Source: DASSHC01 sp035693105 (GTDB lineage Bacteria; Chloroflexota; Chloroflexia; Thermomicrobiales; Thermomicrobiaceae). From it: a stretch of 7,287 nucleotides of DNA. The stretch covers positions 1-7,287 of the forward strand of contig DASSHC010000455.1 in NCBI GenBank assembly GCA_035693105.1, read 5' to 3'. The notes under the pieces were generated by a model, which ran no database searches, had not been told where the DNA came from, and saw only the letters and a list, made by a program, of their open reading frames with translations. Position numbers and translations under genes: made by a program. Below, in pieces: positions 1 through 5,600 of the stretch (the stretch's first letter is position 1; every line of letters begins with the position of its first letter).

Positions 1-81
1 GCCTTACACATGCAGACCTTGCGACAGGAGCAGCCAGAGATTGAGTAAAGATGCAAGGAATCTGTGCTACTCAGATCTCGC

Positions 82-639
82 TCACGGCACACGCGCGCTC
101 CAGATGGAGTCGGGAAAGCGCTGGTGCAGCACGTCCCAGACCTCGTACATGGCGGGGTCGGAGTGGGTCTGGAGGTAGACGGCGATGCCCCACCAGTAGA
201 GCACCTCGGGCGCCAGCCGGCCGTCGGGGTCGCGCTCGTAGGCGCCGCGCAAGAGCGCGATGGCGTGCTCGGTGCGCGACCAGCGCAGGTCGACGTTGGC
301 CTCGCCGAGGTCGAGCAGCGCGAGAAACAAATCGGGCGGCAGGAAATTCAGGCTGCGGTAGTGGGGCGTGCCGCGCCGGTCGGTGAAGAGGATAGTTGGC
401 GTCCAGATCACGTTGAGCGGGCGCAGCACCTCACGCGGGTCGCGGAAGAGATCGAGCTTGAGCGGGATGAAGCGCTCGGTAATCGCGGCGCTGACCTGGG
501 GATCGGGATACGTCACGGTATCCAGCTTGAGGCAGCCGCGTCAGGGGACCTTCATCACGTCGATCAGGATCGGCTTGCGCTCGGCGCGCGAGCGCTCCCT
601 GGCCCGGCTGAAGTCGCGCTCCCAGTCGATGGCTACCAT
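82..639 (-). CDS. Thioredoxin-fold selenoprotein candidate with U-R-G-C active site (in-frame TGA at 541-543)
   Basis: Reading the minus strand from ATG 639 through TGA 541-543 as selenocysteine gives 185 residues. The N-terminal part looks like a Thioredoxin_7-type domain: W6, an Ala/Arg-rich helix, K22-P23-I-L-I-D27, then V-P-U33-R-G-C36-L-K-L-D, the T-Y-P-D-P segment at 43-47, F57-x-P-L-K-L-D63, and the cis-proline site W79-T-P81-T. Residues about 110-180 are helical and TPR-like. The predicted redox centre is U33xxC36, where the family has CxxC. No signal peptide is visible, so the protein is probably cytosolic and acts as a thiol/selenol oxidoreductase; the substrate is unknown. The start is fixed by the seven-base ATGGTAG overlap with the upstream DinB gene and by GAGG eight bases before the ATG. 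A GTG start at 516 would remove the active site and first strand. The base after the TGA is C, a leaky stop context in E. coli. The alternatives are a recent Cys-to-stop mutation (TGC to TGA) or a sequencing error. Thioredoxin fold is near certain; Sec is likely. Confidence 0.82.
484..540 (-). promoter_or_regulatory. Bacterial SECIS-like stem-loop just downstream of the UGA
   Basis: On the minus strand, 17 bases after the TGA, GGATAC (523-518) pairs perfectly with GTATCC (511-506) around the loop CGTGAC (517-512). The loop has G in its second position followed by T (U in RNA). Known bacterial SECIS elements have an apical loop about 16-37 bases past the UGA with a G in the first two loop positions, so spacing and loop both fit. 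An outer stem is also possible: CGCGGC (540-535) with GCCGCG (489-484), then TG with CA and CC with GG across small bulges. The outer stem may be chance in GC-rich DNA; the 6-bp upper stem is the better evidence. The element lies inside the coding region, as is usual in bacteria. Confidence 0.7.
541..543 (-). other. In-frame TGA codon, predicted selenocysteine at residue 33
   Basis: This is the only in-frame stop between ATG 639 and the terminal TGA at 82-84. Protein sequence on both sides matches one thioredoxin domain without any frame change. The codon aligns with the first cysteine of the CxxC active site, giving V-P-U-R-G-C-L-K-L-D. A random nonsense mutation would hit exactly this codon only rarely, whereas Sec replaces the nucleophilic Cys in many UxxC redox proteins. 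The claim depends on the host having selA, selB, selC and selD. Confidence 0.78.
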
Positions 640-1139
640 CGGCCGCGCCTCGGCTCGTGGATGCCGGAGCGGCGCAGGCGCCACGCTTCGAGCTGCCCGG
701 CGTGCTCGTCGAGGTGGCTGGTCAGGGCCATCAGGAGCTTGCCGAGCCGGCCGACCTCGCCCCAGGGGAAGGGGCCGATGGCCGCCAATTGCTCCGGCGA
801 GAGCCCGGCGATGAAGGAGTCGGCGCGCTGCCGCGCCTGGGTGAAGTCACCCAGCGCCACCTGCCACGGCTCGGTGCCCCAGAGCGCGGCGCGCAGCGAG
901 TTGTAGCCCTGGCCGTCCTTGATCGGGTGGAAGCGCGGCTCGGGCCCACCGAGGATGTGCGCGGCGGCGTCGAGCGTCTCGCCCTCCCAGTCGGCCAGGT
1001 GGCCGTCCACCTCGCGCGCCGACCAGGAGCCGACGGCCGGCGCCGTCTCCAGCTCGGTCTCGGGGATGCCCTCCACCGCCGCCAGCACCCGCTCGTGTCC
1101 CGCGTCGATCGCCTGCTTGAGCTCCTCGAGATCGGCCAT
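633..1139 (-). CDS. DinB-fold (DinB_2/MDMPI-like) protein
   Basis: This 168-residue protein has the pattern of the DinB/YfiT-like four-helix superfamily. A helix carries S-W-S-A-R-E-V-D-G-H47-L-A-D-W, and a later helix carries S-H142-L-D-E-H146-A-G-Q-L. H47, H142 and H146 make the usual three-histidine metal site. Several characterised members are metal- and thiol-dependent (maleylpyruvate isomerase, bacillithiol/mycothiol S-transferases), but most are uncharacterised and no substrate can be assigned here. The ATG at 1139 is chosen because a textbook AAGGAGG lies four bases upstream; the open frame extends further but reads as low-complexity Ala/Pro sequence that is antisense-like with respect to the neighbour. 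Its last codon and stop (TGG TAG) overlap the ATG of the selenoprotein candidate by seven bases, suggesting translational coupling and perhaps shared thiol chemistry. It starts 28 bases after the ComE-like stop. Confidence 0.88.
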   Translation of the reverse strand: MADLEELKQAIDAGHERVLAAVEGIPETELETAPAVGSWSAREVDGHLADWEGETLDAAAHILGGPEPRFHPIKDGQGYNSLRAALWGTEPWQVALGDFTQARQRADSFIAGLSPEQLAAIGPFPWGEVGRLGKLLMALTSHLDEHAGQLEAWRLRRSGIHEPRRGRW

Positions 1140-1167
1140 CACGCCTCCTTGCTCGGCCACACAGCCG

Positions 1168-1752
1168 CTAGCGTGCGCCGACGGCGCGCATGAAGCGGTC
1201 CTTGAGCAGGACGGGGTCGCGCGGGGGGCGGGAGGCGCCGGGGGTGGCGGCGACGCGGGCGCCGATGAAGCTCGGGCCCTCACTCGCCAGCGCGCGGCCG
1301 ACCAGCCGCGCGAAGTCGGCCGGGTCGCGCGCCCAGTCGCTCTGCTCGATGCCGGCGCCGCGCGCCACCGCCACCAGATCGGTGCCCTCAGCGGTAGCGG
1401 CGGCCTGATTGCCGGTGATGGCGTAGACGCCGTTGTCCCAGGCCACGATCGTCAGGTTGGCCGGCGCGACCGCCGCGACGGTCGCCAGCACGCCCAGGCT
1501 CATCAGCAGCGAGCCGTCGCCCTCCAGCACGACCACCTGCCGGCCCGGCTGAACGCGCGCCAGCCCGAGGCCGATCGGCACGGCCAGCCCCATGCTGCCG
1601 AGCATGTAGAAGTTCGCCGGGCGATCCGGCGCGGCGGCGTGCAGGTCGAAATTCGTATTGCCGATCCCGGCCACGATGGCGGTCTCGGGGCCGGCCACGT
1701 CGACCAGCCGCCGGGTCAGCTCCAGCCGGTCCAGCAGATTGGCGACGCTCAT
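1168..1752 (-). CDS. ThDP-binding subunit of a sulfopyruvate/phosphonopyruvate decarboxylase-type enzyme (ComE-like)
   Basis: The 194-residue protein is a stand-alone C-terminal ThDP-binding (PP) domain. The diphosphate/Mg motif starts at G78-D-G80-S and ends at D106-N107, about 30 residues long as in ThDP enzymes. Other family signatures are G-I-G-N-T-N-F-D (29-36) and M-L-G-S-M-G-L-A (50-57). The size and split arrangement match the beta subunit of sulfopyruvate decarboxylase (ComE), which with ComD converts 3-sulfopyruvate to sulfoacetaldehyde and CO2. Phosphonopyruvate decarboxylase has the same architecture, often fused, so the substrate is open. The ATG at 1752 is preceded by GGGAGG with nine bases of spacing. 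The partner gene lies immediately upstream, separated by 79 bases that hold a hairpin repeat. The product should act as a cytosolic alpha/beta complex. The fold assignment is firm and the substrate is not. Confidence 0.87.
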   Translation of the reverse strand: MSVANLLDRLELTRRLVDVAGPETAIVAGIGNTNFDLHAAAPDRPANFYMLGSMGLAVPIGLGLARVQPGRQVVVLEGDGSLLMSLGVLATVAAVAPANLTIVAWDNGVYAITGNQAAATAEGTDLVAVARGAGIEQSDWARDPADFARLVGRALASEGPSFIGARVAATPGASRPPRDPVLLKDRFMRAVGAR

Positions 1753-1766
1753 CTGGTCGGACCTCC

Positions 1767-1808
1767 CTCACCCCCAGCCCCTCTCCCCTGCGGGGGAGAG
1801 GGGTGAGG
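1767..1808. repeat. C-rich palindromic interspersed repeat in the comD-comE-like gap
   Basis: Arms of 11 bases, CCCCTCTCCCC (1778-1788) and GGGGAGAGGGG (1793-1803), pair perfectly around the loop TGCG (1789-1792). Flanking CTCACC and GGTGAG extend the symmetry after a small bulge. Sequences of this type recur many times in Chloroflexota and some other high-GC genomes (recalled from general knowledge, not searched here). It lies between two co-directional genes whose products should form one enzyme, so it may attenuate or stabilise the mRNA. There is no T-tract on either strand, so a standard intrinsic terminator is not supported. Confidence 0.75.
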
Positions 1809-1831
1809 AAACGGACGAACGAGTTGGTGCC

Positions 1832-2341
1832 TCAACGATCGATCTTGCCGCCGGTCAACATCGGCGAGAGGATCAGCGCGACCGGCTGCTGGGTGCGCAG
1901 CGCCTGGAGCGTGGCGCGGCCGGTGATGAACTCGACCTCCTCCTCGCGCGTCAGGGTGTGATGCGGGATGCCGAGGGCGTCGAGCGCCGGGCGCAGCAGG
2001 CGGCTGATCGGCACCTGCACGTAGTTGTACTCACCCAGCGCGCCGCGCTCGGAGATGACCATGATCACCGGAATCTGGAAGGGCACCGCCAGCGAGGCGA
2101 GCGCGTTGGGGATGTTGCCGAAGCCGCTCGACTGCATCAGCGTGGCGGCGGGCGTGCCGCCCAGGTAGGCGCCGCAGGCGCTGGCGACCGCCTCGTCCTC
2201 GCGCGTGGAGGCGAAGATGGTGAAGGCGTCATCGGCCTCGGCGCCGGTGATCAGCGGCACCAGCATGTGGTCCGGCACGTAGGTGATGAAGGTGACGCCC
2301 GCCTCCTTGAAGCAGCCAAGCATCGTCTCGCCCCAGCCCAC
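1832..2341 (-). CDS. Pyrimidine-binding subunit of a sulfopyruvate/phosphonopyruvate decarboxylase-type enzyme (ComD-like)
   Basis: This 169-residue protein is a stand-alone N-terminal ThDP PYR domain. It opens with a helix and F-K-E-A-G-V-T-F-I-T-Y-V-P-D (11-24), typical of ComD. It carries T-R-E-D-E50-A-V-A with the glutamate expected to activate the ThDP aminopyrimidine, and M-Q-S-S-G-F-G-N (69-76), a family hallmark. It would pair with the ComE-like subunit downstream to form active sites at the subunit interface, decarboxylating sulfopyruvate or a related 3-substituted pyruvate. The GTG at 2341 is preferred because GGAGG (2347-2351) lies five bases upstream. A GTG at 2365 would add eight residues with no family match and would place that GGAGG inside the gene. 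The specific substrate cannot be read from the sequence. ComDE-type proteins in bacteria are often annotated only as ThDP-binding proteins. Confidence 0.86.
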   Translation of the reverse strand: MGWGETMLGCFKEAGVTFITYVPDHMLVPLITGAEADDAFTIFASTREDEAVASACGAYLGGTPAATLMQSSGFGNIPNALASLAVPFQIPVIMVISERGALGEYNYVQVPISRLLRPALDALGIPHHTLTREEEVEFITGRATLQALRTQQPVALILSPMLTGGKIDR

Positions 2342-2661
2342 CGGTACCTCCGATCTGTGATGCACGCGTCCAGGCGTTGGCCGCGTTCCGCGTGAACTCG
2401 GTGCCGCGTATCGCGCGGGATTATGGCGGCGTTTGCCGCGTTCCGTGGAGCCACCGCGCCGTCGTCGCGCGGCGTTGAAACCACCGCGCTAATCTTCTAC
2501 GAAAGCCTGCTGAAGCAGGCTGGAGTTTGGTTCTTAGCCTGTTTCAACAGGCTTCGTCTGCTAGCGCGGCGGCTTTAGCCCGGCGCGACGACGGCGCCAT
2601 GGCTCCACGGAAACCGGCAATGTTTCCACCGCTCACCCATCTCCTGTGGCGTTGGTCTCCG
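2342..2661. other. 320-base gene-free gap between ComD-like and aminotransferase genes
   Basis: No convincing coding sequence is seen. Most of the gap is the nested palindromic element at 2441-2612, followed by a small inverted repeat, GGAAAC (2609-2614) with GTTTCC (2622-2627). The sequence CCGCGTTCCG occurs twice, near 2381 and 2435. A possible minus-strand -10 box CATAAT (2425-2420) lies about 80 bases upstream of the ComD-like start, but no good -35 sits at the right distance, so a promoter is only suggested. The gap is long enough that the decarboxylase genes may be transcribed separately from the aminotransferase. Confidence 0.6.
2441..2612. repeat. Nested palindromic element (MITE/REP-like)
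   Basis: Outer arms of about 52 bases (2441-2492 and 2561-2612) are inverted copies with roughly 80% identity by eye. They include perfect blocks TTCCGTGGAGCCA and GCGCCGTCGTCGCGC with their complements on the right. Inside are two small perfect hairpins: AGCCTGCT/AGCAGGCT (2504-2511, 2514-2521) and AGCCTGTT/AACAGGCT (2536-2543, 2546-2553). ACGAAAGCCTG on the left mirrors CAGGCTTCGT on the right, so the entire 172-base unit folds on itself. It encodes no protein. It looks like a non-autonomous mobile palindrome or a REP/BIME unit. No clear target-site duplication was found. Confidence 0.78.
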
Positions 2662-4032
2662 CTACGCCCGTCCCTCCACCGCGCCGAGGGCCGCGTCGAG
2701 CGCGTCAATCAGGCGGTCGATGCCCGGCTGGTCGATGATCAGCGGCGGGGCGATCGTCAGCACCGTCTCCAGCCGCGGCACGGTCGAGCTGTTCTTGCCC
2801 AGCAGCACGCCGCGCTGCTGCGCCGCGGCCATCACCTGGTTGACTTTCCCCGGCTCCAGCGGCTCGCGCGTGCCGGGCTTGACCAGCTCGACGCCGCAGA
2901 TCAGACCCTTGCCGCGGGCGTCCCCGGCCAACGGATGCTCGGCGATCAATTCACGCAGCCCGCCGAGGAGCCGCTCGCCCATGCGCGCGGCGTTCTCAAC
3001 CAGCCCCTGCTCTTGAATCACCGCCAGATTGGCCAGCCCGACCGCGCAGGCCACCGGGTGGCCGCCGTAGGTGCTCACCTGGTTGAACTGCTTGTTCTCA
3101 CCCGGCGCACCCTTGAAGGCGTCGAAGACGGCGTCGGTGACGGCGGTGGCGGCCAGCGGGATGTAGGCGCTGCTGATCCCCTTGGCCATCGTCATGATGT
3201 CCGGCACGACGTTCCACTGCTCGGCGCCGAACATCTTGCCGGTGCGGCCGAAGCCGGTGATGACCTCGTCGAAGATCAAGAGTATGCCGTGTTGGCGCAG
3301 CAGGTCGCGCACGCGCGGCCAGTAGTCCTCCGGCGGCACGATCACGCCGCCGCCACCGATGATCGGCTCACCGATGAAGGCCGCGATCGTCTCCGGCCCC
3401 TCGAACTCGATGACTTCTTCCAGCTCGCGCAGCAACTGGTCGCTCGCCTGCTGGGGCGTCATGCCGCCGAAGAGCTGGAAGAGGTCGGGCGGGCGCACGT
3501 GGATATAGCCGGGCGCCAGCGGCTCGAAGGCCGCCTTGCGCGCTGTCTGCCCGGTGGCGCCGAGCGCGCCGCCGCTCCAGCCGTGGTAGCCGCGGTAGCG
3601 GGCGATGATCTTGTAGCGGTTCTGCCCCGGAAACTGCTGCCGCGCGTACTGGCGCGCGACCTTCAGCGCCGTCTCGACCGCCTCCGAGCCGCTGTTGAGG
3701 AACTGGATGTGGTTCAGGTCGCCGGGCAGCACCTCGGCCAGCCGCAGCGCCAGCTCCAGCGAGGGGGGCGCCGGGCGGGTGGCCGGGCTGTAGGGGAGAG
3801 TACGCAGTTGCCGAGCGCCGGCCGCGATCAACTGCTCCTGGCCGTAGCCGACGTTGACGCACCACAGCCCGGCCATCGCGTCGAGGTACTCGTTCCCCTC
3901 CGAGTCGACCACGGTGTAGCCGTGCCCCTCGACGATCACCATCGGCTTCTGCCCCAGCGCGTGCTGGGTGAAGGGGCGCCAGAGGGTGTCCAGCGACTGC
4001 TCGATCAACTGGGTGTGCGATTCGGTGCGCAT
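2662..4032 (-). CDS. Class III (omega) PLP-dependent aminotransferase
   Basis: The 456-residue protein is a full-length class III (fold type I) aminotransferase. Visible sites are N113-S-G-S-E-A for phosphate binding, Y146-R-G-Y-H150-G-W for ring stacking, F254-D255-E-V-I-T-G-F-G-R-T-G with the Asp that contacts the pyridine nitrogen, M282-A-K284-G as the Schiff-base lysine, and S320-T-Y-G-G-H-P. The N-terminus L-W-R-P-F-T-Q-H resembles omega-amino acid:pyruvate and taurine:pyruvate aminotransferases. It would move an amino group from an omega-amine to pyruvate or another oxo acid in the cytosol. Next to ComD/ComE-like genes, an amine such as taurine is attractive, but beta-alanine, putrescine or 4-aminobutyrate are equally allowed. 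ATG 4032 has GGAGG six bases upstream and a good promoter upstream of that. Confidence 0.92.
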   Translation of the reverse strand: MRTESHTQLIEQSLDTLWRPFTQHALGQKPMVIVEGHGYTVVDSEGNEYLDAMAGLWCVNVGYGQEQLIAAGARQLRTLPYSPATRPAPPSLELALRLAEVLPGDLNHIQFLNSGSEAVETALKVARQYARQQFPGQNRYKIIARYRGYHGWSGGALGATGQTARKAAFEPLAPGYIHVRPPDLFQLFGGMTPQQASDQLLRELEEVIEFEGPETIAAFIGEPIIGGGGVIVPPEDYWPRVRDLLRQHGILLIFDEVITGFGRTGKMFGAEQWNVVPDIMTMAKGISSAYIPLAATAVTDAVFDAFKGAPGENKQFNQVSTYGGHPVACAVGLANLAVIQEQGLVENAARMGERLLGGLRELIAEHPLAGDARGKGLICGVELVKPGTREPLEPGKVNQVMAAAQQRGVLLGKNSSTVPRLETVLTIAPPLIIDQPGIDRLIDALDAALGAVEGRA

Positions 4033-4075
4033 CTTCGACCTCCGACCATGCTCCGCTCAGTCACAAGGCAGGCTC

Positions 4076-4104
4076 ACTCTAGGCCCGCCGCGGGAAGGCG
4101 TCAA
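4076..4104 (-). promoter_or_regulatory. Sigma-70-type promoter for the aminotransferase gene
   Basis: On the minus strand, a TTGACG -35 box (4104-4099) and a TAGAGT -10 box (4081-4076) are separated by exactly 17 bases. This predicts transcription starting near 4069 and a leader of about 37 bases before ATG 4032, with the GGAGG site inside it. It is a good match in very GC-rich DNA but is not tested. Confidence 0.55.
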
Positions 4105-4192
4105 GCGCGACGCGCGGCTATGCGACAATGCGGCGGCGGAGACGACACAGCGGCGGGCGCGGCGGGCGCCGCGCGATGAGAACGAGAGCGCG

Positions 4193-5446
4193 TTGGCGAG
4201 GAGCGAGCAAGCGAGGGCGCCGGCCGGCTTGAGGGCCGGGATCTCGCGCAACGTGGTGGTGCTGGGCGCGGCCAGCCTCTTCACCGACATCGGCACCGAG
4301 ATGATCGCGCCCATCCGCATCCTCTTCCTGGTGCTGGTCCTCGGCGCGCCGATCCCGATCGCCGGGCTGATCGAGGGGATCGCCGAGAGCACCGCCGCCC
4401 TGCTCAAGGTCTGGTCCGGCCGGCTGGCCGACCGCCTGGAGCGGCGCCGGCCGCTGATCGTGGCCGGCTACGGCCTCTCCGGCGTGGCCAAGCCGCTGCT
4501 GGCGCTGGTGACGAGTTGGCCGCAAGTGCTGGCGCTGGTCGTGCTCGACCGTCTCGGCAAGGGGATCCGCGGCAGCCCCCGCGACGCCCTGCTGGCCGAC
4601 TCCACCCCCATCGCCTACCGCGGCAAGGCCTTCGGCTTCCACCGCGCCCTGGACACGCTCGGCGGCGCCTTCGGCCCGCTGCTCGCGCTCTCCGTGCTGG
4701 TGCTGCACGGCCAGGAGCCGACCGGGCCGACGCTGGTCGATGCCGGCGTCTTTCGCCAGCTCTTCGCGCTGACCGCCATCCCCGGCGCTCTCGCGGTGCT
4801 GGTGCTGCTGATCTTCCTACGCGAACAGCGTCGCCGGCCAGCCCCGGCGACCGGCGAGCGCGCCGCGCGGGCGCCGCTGGCCGCGCTGGGGCGGCCCTTC
4901 TGGCTCTTCACCGGCATCGCGACCCTCTTCGCGCTGGGGAATCCGTCGGACGCCTTCTTCTTCCTGCGCGCCATCTCGCTGCAGAGCTGGCTGGAGGGGC
5001 TGCCGCTAGTCTATTTCGGCTACAACGTGGTCTACGCCGCGCTGGCGACCCCCTTCGGCATGGTCAGCGACCGCGTCGGGCGCCTGCCGCTGCTGCTCGC
5101 CGCCTACCTGGCCTTCGCGCTGGTCTACCTCGGCTGGTCGCAGGCCAGCCAGGGCTGGCAGATCTACGTCCTCTTCCTGCTCTACGGGGTCTACGCCGCC
5201 GCCGGCGAGGGGGTGGCGCGGGCGCTGGTGGTCGATCTAGTGCCCGGCGCGCGACGTGGCCAGGCGCTCGGCTGGTTCAACGGCCTGACGGGGCTGGCGA
5301 CGTTGCCGGCGAACCTGCTGGCCGGCTGGATCTGGAGCCGCTACGGCCCCGGCTCGACCTTCCTGCTCAGCGCGCTCGTGGCCACGGCCGCCGCGGTTCT
5401 CCTCCTGCTCAATGCGCGCCGCATCGCCGCGCCGCGTTGCGCGTGA
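4193..5446 (+). CDS. Major facilitator superfamily transporter
   Basis: From the chosen TTG the protein has 417 residues and about 12 hydrophobic segments, with first helix N20-V-V-V-L-G-A-A-S-L-F. The cytoplasmic MFS motif A appears as S-G76-R-L-A-D80-R-L-E-R-R-R, with a second-half copy S-D-R-V-G-R-L-P. A conserved block D119-R-L-G-K-G-I-R-G-S-P-R-D-A-L-L-A-D followed by R-G-K-A-F-G-F-H-R-A marks a common but functionally undefined bacterial MFS subfamily. It is an inner-membrane secondary transporter; its substrate and direction are unknown. It diverges from the aminotransferase, so export or uptake of a related metabolite is possible but not shown. The start is uncertain: TTG 4193 leaves about 20 residues before helix 1, TTG 4229 has GAGGG eleven bases upstream, and the frame is open back to 3968 over antisense aminotransferase sequence. 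The stop at 5446 is firm. Confidence 0.88.
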   Translation: MARSEQARAPAGLRAGISRNVVVLGAASLFTDIGTEMIAPIRILFLVLVLGAPIPIAGLIEGIAESTAALLKVWSGRLADRLERRRPLIVAGYGLSGVAKPLLALVTSWPQVLALVVLDRLGKGIRGSPRDALLADSTPIAYRGKAFGFHRALDTLGGAFGPLLALSVLVLHGQEPTGPTLVDAGVFRQLFALTAIPGALAVLVLLIFLREQRRRPAPATGERAARAPLAALGRPFWLFTGIATLFALGNPSDAFFFLRAISLQSWLEGLPLVYFGYNVVYAALATPFGMVSDRVGRLPLLLAAYLAFALVYLGWSQASQGWQIYVLFLLYGVYAAAGEGVARALVVDLVPGARRGQALGWFNGLTGLATLPANLLAGWIWSRYGPGSTFLLSALVATAAAVLLLLNARRIAAPRCA

Positions 5447-5600
5447 CGCGCGCGCCCGCCGCTGGCGAACGCGCGACGTGCTTGCTACTATTGCGCGGAG
5501 CGCAGAATCGGCAGTTATGTCGCGTGAAATCGATAACACCGCTCCGGCACCAGCCGGTGATGGCGCGACTCGGGCACGCTTCTCGAGGAGTTAGGATACG
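5447..5600. other. Intergenic region upstream of the STAND ATPase gene
   Basis: No gene is supported here. TACTAT (5486-5491) could be a plus-strand -10 box, but the -35 position holds only a poor match (TGGCGA). CCGG-CACCAG-CCGG near 5547-5560 is a weak hairpin with no T-tract, so no terminator is called for the MFS gene. A 25-codon frame from ATG 5517 ends at TAG 5594, just before the ATPase start, but nothing shows it is translated. Confidence 0.4.

Noticed and set aside
60..76. Weak hairpin ATCTG/CAGAT just after the selenoprotein stop
   Set aside because: The stem is only 5 bp with a 7-base loop and no T-tract, which is not enough for a terminator. The first 81 bases otherwise hold nothing recognisable.
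82..84. The terminal TGA as a second Sec codon
   Set aside because: Reading through adds only four residues before TAG, with no conserved motif, so it is taken as the true stop.
82..516. A shorter thioredoxin-like gene starting at GTG 516
   Set aside because: It lacks the first strand and the redox motif, has no convincing Shine-Dalgarno site, and its start lies inside the SECIS-like loop. The upstream frame is clearly homologous to the same domain.
919..1806. A 295-codon plus-strand open frame opposite the ComE-like and DinB-like genes
   Set aside because: It has no domain, a low-complexity composition, and fully overlaps two well-supported genes.
2527..4179. A 550-codon plus-strand open frame opposite the aminotransferase
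   Set aside because: It is rich in Arg, Ala, Gln and His with no recognisable domain, and it is a shadow of the high-GC codon use of the real minus-strand gene.
5517..5594. A 25-codon possible leader peptide before the STAND ATPase
   Set aside because: There is no ribosome binding site, run of regulatory codons or attenuator structure; it is probably chance.
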